Origin: Crassaminicella thermophila
GTDB taxonomy: Bacteria > Bacillota > Clostridia > Peptostreptococcales > Thermotaleaceae
Assembly (NCBI RefSeq): GCF_008152325.1
Contig: NZ_CP042243.1
Coordinates: 687,026 to 751,025, forward strand
Length of the DNA: 64,000 bases
Direction: 5' to 3'
Position numbers and translations under genes: made by a program. Below are positions 8,825 to 17,170 of this stretch, piece after piece (within the stretch, counting starts at the first letter, position 1; the number at the start of each line of letters is the position of its first letter). Below the pieces are notes generated by a model that saw only the letters and a list, made by a program, of their open reading frames with translations, did not search any database and had not been told where the DNA came from.

Positions 8825-9763
8825 ATGAGTGAAAAAATTGCTACAAGAGAAGCCTATGGAAAAGCATTAGTAGATTTAGGAAAAGTTAATGAAAAGGTTG
8901 TTGTATTAGATGCAGATTTATCAAAATCAACAAAGACTGCTACATTTAAAAAGGAATTCCCAAATAGATTTTTTAATATGGGAATAGCAGAACAAAACTT
9001 AATGGGAACAGCAGCAGGATTTGCAACATGTGGAAAAATTTCATTTGCAAGTACCTTTGCTATGTTTGCATCAGGTAGAGCTTTTGAAATTATAAGAAAC
9101 TCCATATGCTATTCAAACCTAAATGTAAAGGTATGTGCAACACATGCAGGGATTACAGTAGGAGAGGATGGAGCTTCTCATCAAGCTTTAGAAGATTTAG
9201 CAATAATGCGTGCTATTCCGAATATGGTAGTATTAAATCCAGCTGATGCCGTATCAGCAAAAAAAGCTGTATTTGCTATGGCGGAATATGATGGTCCTGT
9301 TTATTCAAGATTTGGTAGAGCTGCCGTACCGGTTATTTATGATGAAGATATGGAATTTGAAATTGGAAAAGGAATAGAAGTAAAGGAAGGGAAAGATGTA
9401 ACAATTATTGCAACAGGAATTATGGTTGCAGAGGCATTAGAAGCAAGAGAACTTCTATTAAAAGAAGGAATAAAAGCAAGGGTAATCGATATTCATACAA
9501 TAAAGCCTATTGATGAAGAAATTATTATAAAGGCTGCAAAAGAGACAGGTGCTATTGTTACAGCAGAAGAACATAATATTATTGGTGGCCTTGGGTCAGC
9601 TGTTGCAGAAGTTTTAACAGAAAATAAACCTGTACCAATGAAAAGAATAGGAACAAAAGATACTTTTGGTGAATCAGGAAAACCAAATGAATTGATGGAA
9701 AAATACGGTTTAACTGCAGCTCATATTGCAGAAGCTGTAAAAGAAGTGATAAATAAAAAATAA
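8825..9763 (+). CDS. Transketolase, C-terminal subunit
   Basis: About 312 residues: pyrimidine-binding domain with FNMGIAEQNLMGTAAGFA (catalytic-type Glu) and FASTFAMFASGRAFE, followed by the C-terminal domain (GIEVKEGKDVTIIATGIMVAEAL, VIDIHTIKPID, EEHNIIGGLGSAVAEVL). It completes the split transketolase begun in the previous gene. AGGGGGGT at the end of the first gene serves as ribosome site, so translation is coupled. A strong hairpin follows. Confidence 0.95.
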   Translation: MSEKIATREAYGKALVDLGKVNEKVVVLDADLSKSTKTATFKKEFPNRFFNMGIAEQNLMGTAAGFATCGKISFASTFAMFASGRAFEIIRNSICYSNLNVKVCATHAGITVGEDGASHQALEDLAIMRAIPNMVVLNPADAVSAKKAVFAMAEYDGPVYSRFGRAAVPVIYDEDMEFEIGKGIEVKEGKDVTIIATGIMVAEALEARELLLKEGIKARVIDIHTIKPIDEEIIIKAAKETGAIVTAEEHNIIGGLGSAVAEVLTENKPVPMKRIGTKDTFGESGKPNELMEKYGLTAAHIAEAVKEVINKK

Positions 9764-9770
9764 AGTGAAA

Positions 9771-9804
9771 AAACTGAGAAACTTTAAGTTTCTCAGTTTT
9801 TTAT
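9771..9804 (+). terminator. Terminator after the transketolase operon
   Basis: AAACTGAGAAAC (9771-9782) pairs perfectly with GTTTCTCAGTTT (9788-9799), 12 bp with a 5-base loop, followed by a T-run. It also lies at the 3' end of the converging gene on the minus strand; the reverse complement has an A/T-rich flank, so it may work both ways. Confidence 0.85.
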
Positions 9805-10355
9805 TATTCAGAAAAAGTTAAAAAAACAAAGCTGAAACAAAAATAGGAAATACATAGAAAGAGATTGGCCACATATGTCATTAAAAAACTAGAAGATATT
9901 AATCCAAAAATTAAAATTGTAAAGCAGTAAAAATTAAGAGAAAATATTTTAAGTTTTTTAAAAGACAACATAAGGTGAAATGATAGAAAAATAAAAAATA
10001 TATATAAGGGCATGATGCAAGAAAGGACAAATGAAATATTATTAATCAATATATTCTTATGAAAAATAGATAGCGTACTATTGAAAAGACAGATTAAGCA
10101 AAGGAAAAAAAACGTTAAATCCATAAGTTCTTCAAAGGGCTGTAATTTTGAAAAATAATCTGTTAGAAGTTTAAAATCTTTATAATTAAAATATATGCAT
10201 AGGAGAGTTATAGAAGTATTTGCAAAAAAGAGAAAATATTTTAAAGACGATTCTCCTGATTTTTTTAATAAAAGCAGGATAAAAAAATGAGAAAGGATCA
10301 GATAAATAGATATAAAAAAGTTTTCTTTGAATTTTTGTTTGAAATCAAGGATCAT
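9804..10355 (-). CDS. Unknown polytopic membrane protein
   Basis: A 183-residue protein that I do not recognise. It is strongly hydrophobic and rich in Phe, Leu and Ser, with about five or six predicted membrane helices (ISIYLILSHFFILLLL, YFLFFANTSITLLCIYF, LTFFFLCLICLF, FVLSCIMPLYIFFIFLSF, FYCFTILIFGLISSSFL, LFLCISYFCFSFVFLTF). The start is set at 10355 because GAGGTG (complement of 10361-10366) is 5 bases ahead; an in-frame start at 10382 lies upstream of that site. It stands alone between convergent and divergent neighbours and has no visible catalytic motif. The low-complexity, A/T-driven composition leaves some doubt, but the ribosome site supports a real gene. Confidence 0.55.
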   Translation of the reverse strand: MILDFKQKFKENFFISIYLILSHFFILLLLKKSGESSLKYFLFFANTSITLLCIYFNYKDFKLLTDYFSKLQPFEELMDLTFFFLCLICLFNSTLSIFHKNILINNISFVLSCIMPLYIFFIFLSFHLMLSFKKLKIFSLNFYCFTILIFGLISSSFLMTYVANLFLCISYFCFSFVFLTFSE

Positions 10356-10563
10356 TTGATCACCTCTTGTAAAATTTATCATTGCTTATATATATATCAT
10401 ACCATTTTATATGAAAATATTTCATTAAAATATTTAAAAATTTTGAAAATACAAACAACTAGATATCCTTGACATTGTAAAAAATTTATACCATAGTGCA
10501 AGAAAGTAACGATAATACAAGAAAATCAAAAAAACTAGGTGGATATTATACAGTAAAAAATTG

Positions 10564-10576
10564 AATTTGTTACATA
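10564..10576 (-). promoter_or_regulatory. Motif TATGTAACAAATT shared with the two-component operon
   Basis: On the minus strand the sequence is TATGTAACAAATT. The identical 13 bases occur at 29288-29300, and both copies read AATTTGTTACATA in the direction of the operon they precede. Flanks are also similar (AAAAATT just before and A-rich after). This is a candidate site for the AraC-type response regulator encoded at 27214-27978, by inference. Confidence 0.45.
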
Positions 10577-10785
10577 TAAAAATGTAAGATTCTGTTAGTA
10601 TTAATATAAAAAATAAAGAATGTAATGGGTAATGTAGAAGAAAAATCTAGTTTTAAAGGTTAAATGTTCTGAATTTTCAATATTTTAATCTAATTTAAGG
10701 TTCTGAGTATATTTTTATTATGTTTCAGTACTAATCAAAAAATTAATGATATTAATAAAATAAAGTGGCCGATATAAAATTCTCA

Positions 10786-10799
10786 AGAAAACGTTTGCA
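10786..10799 (-). promoter_or_regulatory. cre-like catabolite repression site
   Basis: On the minus strand TGCAAACGTTTTCT matches the CcpA consensus TGNAARCGNWWWCA at 13 of 14 positions (last base T instead of A). It lies about 120 bases before the first gene of the choline operon, a reasonable place for carbon catabolite repression by CcpA. No ccpA gene is in the window, so this rests on sequence match only. Confidence 0.45.
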
Positions 10800-10917
10800 T
10801 GGCTATTTAGTTACAAAACTCTGTAAAGAAATTTAAATGGCTATAATTCTATGGATTTTAAAATAGCCATTATAAATTTAATAAATAAAAAATCTTTAAA
10901 AGAAGGGAGTTTTGTCT

Positions 10918-12009
10918 GTGGTAGAAAAGCAACCAGTAGCTAATGCATCTGCAATTGCTGCTAAAAAGAGGCTGTCAGCTCAATTTTTCAGAAAGGGGAT
11001 TATAATCGCATTACTTTCAGGTGTAACGTATGGGTTTTATTCAGCATTTTTAACTTTAGGTATGACTAAAGGGGTTTGGGGGGATTGGTTTGGTCCAAAC
11101 ACAGCAGGTTTATCTCCTTTTATCATTACATTTGTACTAGCGGCAATTGGAAGTGCAGTAAATGATACTTTAAGTGCTATTTGGGCAATGTTTTTTGCAG
11201 CTGTTAAAGGTAAGTTTGTAGACTTCTTAAGATGTCTTAACACTACTCCAGGTCGTGTAATGGTTTTAGCAGCTCTAATTGGAGGGCCTATTTCTAGTAC
11301 AGCTTATGTTGTTGGTCTTCAAAAGGCTGGTTCAATCGTTATTCCTATTACTGCTCTTTGCCCAGCTATTGGAGCTATTTTAGGAAGAATTTTATTTAAA
11401 CAAGAATTAAATAAGCGTATGATGTTAGGTATTGTTATTTGCGTTATTGCTAGTTTTATGATTGGTAGCACAAGTGTTGGTGGAGATGCACCAGAAGGAG
11501 CACTTTTAGGTGTTTGTATTGCTTTTGTTGCTGCTCTTGGCTGGGGCTTTGAAGGGTGTGTAGCTGGTTATGGTACATCTATGATTGATTCTGAAATAGG
11601 GATTACTATTCGTCAAATAACATCAGGTCTTTCAAACCTAATTATATTACTTCCTATTTTTGGAATGATAGCAGGAGATGTTAAGCTTTCAACTCATCTT
11701 GCATTTGAAGCATTTACTTCTGGATCTGCTATGATTTGGTTTGTTGTAAGTGGTTTCTTTGCATACATTTCCTACATGTTTTGGTATAGAGGTAATAGTA
11801 TGTGTGGTGCAGCTTTAGGAATGGCTTGTAATGGAACATTTTCATTTTGGGGACCGTTTTGCTGTTGGATCGTACTTGGTGTATTTTGTGGTATAGATGG
11901 TTGGTCACTACCAATTATAGCTTGGATTGCTGCTGTTCTTATGGTGATTGGTATTTTAATTATTTCAATGAATCCTATGGACTTATTTAGAAAAAAGGAG
12001 GACAAGTAG
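10918..12009 (+). CDS. EamA/DMT-type membrane transporter, first gene of the BMC operon
   Basis: About 363 residues with roughly ten membrane helices arranged as two repeats of five, the drug/metabolite transporter (EamA-like) fold; VVGLQKAGSIVIPITALCPAIGAILG resembles the conserved end of repeat one. It is the first gene of the choline microcompartment operon, so uptake of choline, or export of trimethylamine, is the likely role, by position only. I prefer GTG 10918 as start, because GGGAG is 8 bases upstream; TTG 10912 would leave only 2 bases. The next gene begins 2 bases past its stop. Many CGT arginine codons here and in the following genes contrast with the AGA-rich neighbours. Confidence 0.7.
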   Translation: MVEKQPVANASAIAAKKRLSAQFFRKGIIIALLSGVTYGFYSAFLTLGMTKGVWGDWFGPNTAGLSPFIITFVLAAIGSAVNDTLSAIWAMFFAAVKGKFVDFLRCLNTTPGRVMVLAALIGGPISSTAYVVGLQKAGSIVIPITALCPAIGAILGRILFKQELNKRMMLGIVICVIASFMIGSTSVGGDAPEGALLGVCIAFVAALGWGFEGCVAGYGTSMIDSEIGITIRQITSGLSNLIILLPIFGMIAGDVKLSTHLAFEAFTSGSAMIWFVVSGFFAYISYMFWYRGNSMCGAALGMACNGTFSFWGPFCCWIVLGVFCGIDGWSLPIIAWIAAVLMVIGILIISMNPMDLFRKKEDK

Positions 12010-12010
12010 T

Positions 12011-12280
12011 ATGAAAAAACCTCTTAATTATGCTATTTTAAAATATTTTACAAAAGTTGAGGATGCTTGTGTAGAAGATGTTATTGAAGCTTTAAAGGGG
12101 GAATATGGCAATTTTAAAGCTTTGAATAAAAAGGATGTACTTTCTGCTTTAATGACAGCTGAAGCAAATGGTCTTCTTGAAGAATCTAGATTTGAAATGT
12201 CAGAGTCTGGTGAACTATTGATTTATTACCGAGCTCATGAAGAAGGAGCAGCTACAATTAATAAATATATTAAAGATTAA
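12011..12280 (+). CDS. Small winged-helix-like protein
   Basis: An 89-residue protein. The pattern of three helices and a beta hairpin (NYAILKYFTKVEDACVEDVI, LNKKDVLSALMTAEANGLL, ESGELLIYYRAHEEG) fits a winged helix-turn-helix, but I do not recognise a named family. It is tightly packed after the transporter, separated by one base, and before the shell genes. It could regulate the operon or bind another locus protein; nothing in the sequence decides this. High Glu/Ala content and no membrane segment mean it is cytosolic. Confidence 0.6.
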   Translation: MKKPLNYAILKYFTKVEDACVEDVIEALKGEYGNFKALNKKDVLSALMTAEANGLLEESRFEMSESGELLIYYRAHEEGAATINKYIKD

Positions 12281-12315
12281 AAGCTTAATTTAACAAAAGA
12301 AAAGGGGGTAATGCG

Positions 12316-12612
12316 ATGAGATATTATGGAGAAGAAGCATTAGGTCTTATTGAAACAGTAGGAATGGTTCCTGCACTTGAGGCAGCAGATAAAATGTTAA
12401 AGGCTGCTAATGTTGAGTTGGTATCATATGAAAATATTGGTTCTACGCTTGTTACGATTATGGTAAAGGGCGATGTTGCTGCTGTTAAGGCATCTGTGGA
12501 GGCAGGAGCAACAGCAGCTGCTGCAATAGGAAAATTAACAGCACAAAATGTTATGCCACGACCTATTAGAAGTATTGGAGACATTGTTTCTATATATGAT
12601 GTTGATAAGTAA
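12316..12612 (+). CDS. BMC-H shell protein
   Basis: A 98-residue single BMC-domain (PF00936) protein that forms hexamers tiling the microcompartment facets. The domain is plain: EALGLIETVGMVPALEAAD, then MLKAANVELV, the central strand VTIMVKGDVAAVKASVEAG and C-terminal NVMPRPIRSI. The usual pore-loop region (YENIGSTL) differs from PduA, so pore selectivity may differ. GGGGGTAATGCG precedes the ATG. It is the first of nine shell genes in the locus. Confidence 0.93.
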   Translation: MRYYGEEALGLIETVGMVPALEAADKMLKAANVELVSYENIGSTLVTIMVKGDVAAVKASVEAGATAAAAIGKLTAQNVMPRPIRSIGDIVSIYDVDK

Positions 12613-12639
12613 AAGTAAATTAGAGGAGAGGAGCTATAT

Positions 12640-12942
12640 ATGAGCAGATACAATGCTTTAGGTTTAATAGAAACATTTGGTATAGTTTTTGTTTTAGAAG
12701 CTGCAGACGCGATGTGTAAAGCTGCAGATGTTGATTTGATAGGTTTTGAAAACGTAGCTTCTGGTTATATTTCTGTATTAGTTCAAGGAGATGTAGGAGC
12801 GTGTAAAGCAGCTGTAGAAGCTGGTATAAAGGCTGTGGAAGACATGAATGCTGAAGTTTATAGCTCAGTTGTTATTGCAAGTCCACATCAGGATCTTGAA
12901 AAAATTATTTCACGCTATTCACTTGATGTTTTGAATGCTTAA
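12640..12942 (+). CDS. BMC-H shell protein
   Basis: A 100-residue single BMC domain: NALGLIETFGIVFVLEAADAM, KAADVDLIGFENVASGYISVLVQGDVGACKAAVEAG and a shorter C-terminus ending SPHQDLEKIISRYSLD. It is clearly divergent from the shell protein just upstream, so it is not a recent duplicate; two different hexamers are probably mixed in the facets. GAGGAGAGGAG stands 8 bases before the ATG. Co-transcribed with neighbours. Confidence 0.93.
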   Translation: MSRYNALGLIETFGIVFVLEAADAMCKAADVDLIGFENVASGYISVLVQGDVGACKAAVEAGIKAVEDMNAEVYSSVVIASPHQDLEKIISRYSLDVLNA

Positions 12943-12997
12943 AATATTTTTAAATTATTAAATATAGATTTAATGCAAATGAAAGGGAGAGACAAAA

Positions 12998-14485
12998 ATG
13001 AACATTATAGATAATGATTTGCTCTCCATTCAAGAGTCTCGAATCCTTATAGAAAATGCAAGTCAAGCGCAGAAAATGCTTGCAACTTTTCCACAGGAAA
13101 AATTGGACGAGCTTGTTGAACGTATGGCAGAAGAGATTGGAAAATATGCACGTGAACTTGCCATGATGTCTAAAGATGAAACTGATTATGGAAAATGGCA
13201 GGATAAGTATATCAAAAATCGATTTGCCTGTGAGTATGTACCAAGTAGACTTAGAGGAATGCGCTGTGTAGGTATTATTAGAGAAGATAAAGAGAATAAG
13301 ACTATGGATGTAGGCGTACCTATGGGGGTAATTGTTGCATTAAGTCCTGCTACGAGTCCTGTTTCTACCACTATCTATAAAGCTCTGATTGCAATTAAGT
13401 CTGGAAATGCAATTGTTTTTTCTCCACATCCTAGAGCGAAAAAGACAATTGGAAAAGCTCTAGATATTATGATACGTGCTGCTGAAGGATATGGGTTACC
13501 AGTAGGAGCTATTTCATATTTGCAAACTGTAACGCCTGCTGGGACTATGGAATTAATGAAGCATAAAGAAACATCATTAATTATGAATACTGGTGTTCCA
13601 GGAATGCTTAATGAAGCATATAAGGCCGGGAAGCCTGTAATTTATGGGGGTAATGGTAATGGGCCAGCATTTATTGAACGTACAGCTGACATAAAGCAGG
13701 CTGTAATAGATATTATTGCTAGTAAGACTTTTGATAATGGAATGGTATCAGCAGCGGAACAATCTGTTGTTGTAGATAGTTGTATTGCAGCAGAGGTTAA
13801 ACAGGAGATGAAAAACAATGGTGCATATTTTATGACAGAGCAAGAGGCACAAAAACTTGGTTTAATACTTTTTAATTCAGATGGAAGTGTAGACTCTGAA
13901 ATGGTTGGTAAATCAGCGTTAGAATTGGCAAAAAGAGCAGGATTTACTGTTCCAGAAACTACATTAGTGTTGATTTCTGAGCAGAAATATGTTTCTGAGA
14001 CGAATCCTTATGTTAAGGAAAAGCTTTGCCCAGTTTTGGCTTATTACATTGAAGACGATTGGATGAATGCATGTGAAAAATGTATAGAGTTATTATTAAG
14101 CGAGAGAAATGGACACACTCTTGTAATTCACTCAAAAAATGAAGATGTGATTCGCCAGTTTGTATTAAAAAAACCGGTAGGGAGAGTGCTTGTTAATACG
14201 TCTGCTTCCTTTGGTAGTATGGGCTTAACAACGAATTTATTTCCTTCGTTAACTCTTGGAAGTGGATCAGCAGGTAAGGGAATGACTTCTGACAATGTTT
14301 CACCAATGAATTTAATTTATATTCGTAAAGTTGGATATGGTGTGAGAAATATAGAGGAGATAACGAATGGTTTCTTAGAAAAAGAAGAAGTACCTATGAG
14401 TTGCATATCAGAGCCTAAAAGGCAAGATGACATGAAGATATTGAAGCATATATTAGAAAAAGTTATGAAAGAAATAAATAATTAA
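12998..14485 (+). CDS. Acylating aldehyde dehydrogenase homologue lacking the catalytic cysteine
   Basis: About 495 residues, homologous along its length to CoA-acylating acetaldehyde dehydrogenases of microcompartments. The nucleotide-binding features are retained (VALSPATSPVSTTIYKALIA, FSPHPRAKKTIGKA), but the active-site segment reads TFDNGMVSAAEQSVV: residue 251 is Ser (TCA at 13748-13750), where the second homologue in this locus has Cys251 (TFDNGTICASEQS). Without the thiol, acyl-enzyme formation is not expected. The C-terminus (DDMKILKHILEKVMKEI) is an amphipathic helix after a linker, like BMC encapsulation peptides. It may be structural, a scaffold, a nucleotide-binding partner of the active paralogue, or a changed catalyst. 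The frame is intact and the codon style matches neighbours. Confidence 0.85.
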   Translation: MNIIDNDLLSIQESRILIENASQAQKMLATFPQEKLDELVERMAEEIGKYARELAMMSKDETDYGKWQDKYIKNRFACEYVPSRLRGMRCVGIIREDKENKTMDVGVPMGVIVALSPATSPVSTTIYKALIAIKSGNAIVFSPHPRAKKTIGKALDIMIRAAEGYGLPVGAISYLQTVTPAGTMELMKHKETSLIMNTGVPGMLNEAYKAGKPVIYGGNGNGPAFIERTADIKQAVIDIIASKTFDNGMVSAAEQSVVVDSCIAAEVKQEMKNNGAYFMTEQEAQKLGLILFNSDGSVDSEMVGKSALELAKRAGFTVPETTLVLISEQKYVSETNPYVKEKLCPVLAYYIEDDWMNACEKCIELLLSERNGHTLVIHSKNEDVIRQFVLKKPVGRVLVNTSASFGSMGLTTNLFPSLTLGSGSAGKGMTSDNVSPMNLIYIRKVGYGVRNIEEITNGFLEKEEVPMSCISEPKRQDDMKILKHILEKVMKEINN

Positions 14486-14541
14486 GCATTATAAACTATA
14501 TGCAGTGAGATACCTAAATAAAAGAATTGGGGGGAAGGATT

Positions 14542-17079
14542 TTGGATATTCGTGAATTTTCAAACAAATTTGCAGAAGCTACAAGAAATATGTCTACAGA
14601 AGAACAAGCAGCTTTAATGAAGATATTTGAAAGTATTTCAAAAGAAATTAACCAGGATACTTCAAGCTATACACAGTCTGATGTAGAAGATACGGGAATA
14701 CCAAATGGTATGACGAAACGTTTAAAAAGACTTAAGGAAACTTATTTAAAGTGGAAACCTTCTATTACAACATATAGAGCACGTGCGATTACCAAGATTG
14801 CCAAAGAAAATCCTGGTATGCCTAAAATTTTATTAAGAGCTAAAAGTTTTCGTTATTGTTGTGAAACTGCACCTTTAGTAATTCAAGATGATGAACTTAT
14901 TGTTGGATCTCCTTGTGGAGCACCTCGTGCTGGTGCTTTTTCTCCAGACATAGCATGGAGATGGTTGGAAGAAGAATTAGATACAATTGGTACACGTCCT
15001 CAAGATCCATTTTATATATCAGAAGAAGATAAGAAGTATATGCGTGAAGAGCTTTTTCCATTTTGGAAAGGTAAATCCGTTGATGAACATTGCGAAGACC
15101 AATATCGTGAGGCTGGAGTTTGGGAGATTTCAGGTGAATCCTTTATTTCGGATTGCTCATATCATGCAGTAAATGGTGGTGGAGATTCTAACCCTGGATA
15201 TGATGTAATTCTAATGAAAAAAGGCATGTTAGATATTCAGAATGAAGCAAAAGAATACTTATCTAAGCTAAGTTATGAAAATCCTGAGGATATTGAGAAG
15301 ATATATTTTTATAAGTCTGTTATTGAAACTACTGAAGGAGTTATGATTTATGCTAAGCGTTTATCTGAATATGCAGCAGAACTTGCAGAAAAAGAGACTA
15401 ATCCTAAGCGTAAGGCAGAACTACAAAAGATTTCTGAAATAAATAAAAGAGTTCCAGCGCATAAACCTAGTACATTTTGGGAAGCAATTCAGGCTGTTTG
15501 GACTGTGGAGTCTTTATTAGTAGTTGAAGAGAACCAAACAGGCATGTCAATTGGTCGTGTTGATCAGTATATGTACCCATTCTATAAAGCTGATATAGAA
15601 AGTGGTCGCATGACTGAATATGAAGCGTTTGAGTTAGTTGGTTGTATGTTAATCAAAATGTCAGAGATGATGTGGATTACTAGTGAAGGTGCTTCTAAAT
15701 TCTTTGCAGGCTATCAACCATTTGTTAATATGTGCGTTGGTGGTGTTACCCGTGAAGGTCTTGATGCGACAAATGATTTAACTTACTTATTAATGGATGC
15801 AGTTCGCCATGTTAAAATTTATCAACCATCTTTAGCAACACGTATTCATAATAAGTCGCCTAAGAAATATCTAAAGAAAATTGTTGAGGTTATTCGTTCA
15901 GGTATGGGATTTCCGGCATGTCATTTTGATGATGCACATATAAAGATGATGTTAGCAAAAGGTGTTTCTATAGAGGATGCTCGTGATTACTGCTTAATGG
16001 GTTGCGTTGAGCCACAAAAGTCTGGGCGTCTATATCAGTGGACTTCTACAGGGTATACACAATGGCCTATTTGTATTGAATTAGTTCTAAATAGGGGTGT
16101 TCCACTATGGTATGGTAAGCAGGTTTGCCCTGATATGGGTGATTTAGATAACTTTAAAACTTACGAGGATTTTGAAAAAGCTGTTAAGGAACAGATTAAG
16201 TATATTACTAAATTGACTAGTATAGCTACAGTTATATCACAGCGTGTTCACAGAGAATTAGCTCCAAAACCATTAATGTCCATTATGTATGAAGGTTGTA
16301 TGGAAAAAGGTAAAGATGTTTCTGCTGGTGGTGCTATGTATAACTTTGGTCCTGGTGTTGTGTGGACTGGATTAGCTACATATGTAGATTCTATGGCTGC
16401 TATTAAGAAGCTAGTATATGATGAGAAAAAATATACTTTACATGAACTAAATGAAGCATTAAAAGCTGATTTTGTTGGCTATGAACAAATTAGAAACGAT
16501 TGCTTAAAGGCTCCTAAGTATGGTAATGATGATGACTATGCAGATTTAATTGCTACTGATTTAATTAATTTTACTGAGATGGAACACCGTAAGTATAAGA
16601 CTTTATATTCAGTATTAAGTCACGGTACTTTATCTATATCTAACAATACTCCATTTGGTCAGCTAACTGGTGCATCTGCTAATGGACGAAAAGCTTGGAC
16701 CCCATTATCTGATGGTATCAGTCCAACTCAAGGAGCAGATTTTAAAGGACCTACTGCAATTATAAAATCTGTTTCTAAGATGGCTTGTGACAATATGAAT
16801 ATAGGCATGGTTCATAACTTTAAGCTTATGGCAGGACTATTAGATACACCAGAAGGTGAGGAAGGTATTATTGCATTACTGCGTACTGCTTGTATATTTG
16901 GTAATGGTCAAATGCAGTTTAATTATTTAGATAACAAAACTTTAATAGAAGCACAGAAAAATCCAGATCAGTATCGTGATTTGATAGTTCGTGTAGCAGG
17001 TTATAGTGCATTCTTTGTTGAGCTTTGCAAGGATGTTCAAGATGAGATAATAAGTAGAACTATGTTGACACATTTTTAA
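14542..17079 (+). CDS. cutC: Choline trimethylamine-lyase CutC (glycyl radical enzyme)
   Basis: About 845 residues. It cleaves choline to trimethylamine and acetaldehyde by a radical mechanism inside the microcompartment. All residues known for CutC are in place, at numbers one lower than the Desulfovibrio enzyme: Asp215 after the GGG run (YHAVNGGGD), Cys488 and Glu490 in MGCVEPQ, Thr/Tyr of [11 protein letters not shown] that contact choline, and the radical Gly820 in RVAGYSAFF. This distinguishes it from propanediol and glycerol dehydratases. The start is TTG 14542 ([10 protein letters not shown]), matching known CutC N-termini; the GGGGG run upstream gives the ribosome site. The N-terminal helix [19 protein letters not shown] may be a targeting segment. 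Confidence 0.96.
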   Translation: MDIREFSNKFAEATRNMSTEEQAALMKIFESISKEINQDTSSYTQSDVEDTGIPNGMTKRLKRLKETYLKWKPSITTYRARAITKIAKENPGMPKILLRAKSFRYCCETAPLVIQDDELIVGSPCGAPRAGAFSPDIAWRWLEEELDTIGTRPQDPFYISEEDKKYMREELFPFWKGKSVDEHCEDQYREAGVWEISGESFISDCSYHAVNGGGDSNPGYDVILMKKGMLDIQNEAKEYLSKLSYENPEDIEKIYFYKSVIETTEGVMIYAKRLSEYAAELAEKETNPKRKAELQKISEINKRVPAHKPSTFWEAIQAVWTVESLLVVEENQTGMSIGRVDQYMYPFYKADIESGRMTEYEAFELVGCMLIKMSEMMWITSEGASKFFAGYQPFVNMCVGGVTREGLDATNDLTYLLMDAVRHVKIYQPSLATRIHNKSPKKYLKKIVEVIRSGMGFPACHFDDAHIKMMLAKGVSIEDARDYCLMGCVEPQKSGRLYQWTSTGYTQWPICIELVLNRGVPLWYGKQVCPDMGDLDNFKTYEDFEKAVKEQIKYITKLTSIATVISQRVHRELAPKPLMSIMYEGCMEKGKDVSAGGAMYNFGPGVVWTGLATYVDSMAAIKKLVYDEKKYTLHELNEALKADFVGYEQIRNDCLKAPKYGNDDDYADLIATDLINFTEMEHRKYKTLYSVLSHGTLSISNNTPFGQLTGASANGRKAWTPLSDGISPTQGADFKGPTAIIKSVSKMACDNMNIGMVHNFKLMAGLLDTPEGEEGIIALLRTACIFGNGQMQFNYLDNKTLIEAQKNPDQYRDLIVRVAGYSAFFVELCKDVQDEIISRTMLTHF

Positions 17080-17097
17080 ATAGGATTATTTAAAACT

Positions 17098-17139
17098 TAT
17101 TTTATCTGATGTTGGTAAAGTATAGGCTCAGATAAAATA
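17098..17139 (+). other. Intercistronic hairpin between cutC and cutD
   Basis: TATTTTATCTGA (17098-17109) pairs perfectly with TCAGATAAAATA (17128-17139), 12 bp with an 18-base loop. No T-run follows, so it is not a normal terminator. It could protect the 3' end of cutC mRNA or reduce expression of the activase relative to its target, a ratio expected to be far above one. Confidence 0.55.
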
Positions 17140-17170
17140 CCTATTGAAATAAAACGGGAGATTAGATGAT

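Larger units (their letters stand above)
10356..10917. other. 560-base regulatory gap before the BMC operon
   Basis: Very A/T-rich, with no convincing gene. It must hold the promoter of the microcompartment operon. Items seen: TTGACA at 10469-10474 with CATAGT 17 bases later (10492-10497), a possible but distant promoter; a 13-base motif shared with the two-component operon (10564-10576); a cre-like site (10786-10799); and three copies of ATGGCTAT (two direct, one inverted) between 10799 and 10870. The long leader leaves room for activator sites. Confidence 0.6.

Noticed and set aside
10287-10472. Open frame of 61 codons on the plus strand
   Set aside because: It overlaps the ribosome site and start of the minus-strand membrane gene, has no ribosome site and no recognisable protein features.
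14542-17079. Glycerol or propanediol dehydratase (PflD type) instead of CutC
   Set aside because: The choline-specific residues (Asp215 in GGGD, Thr/Tyr in [11 protein letters not shown]) and the CutC-type N-terminus are all present.
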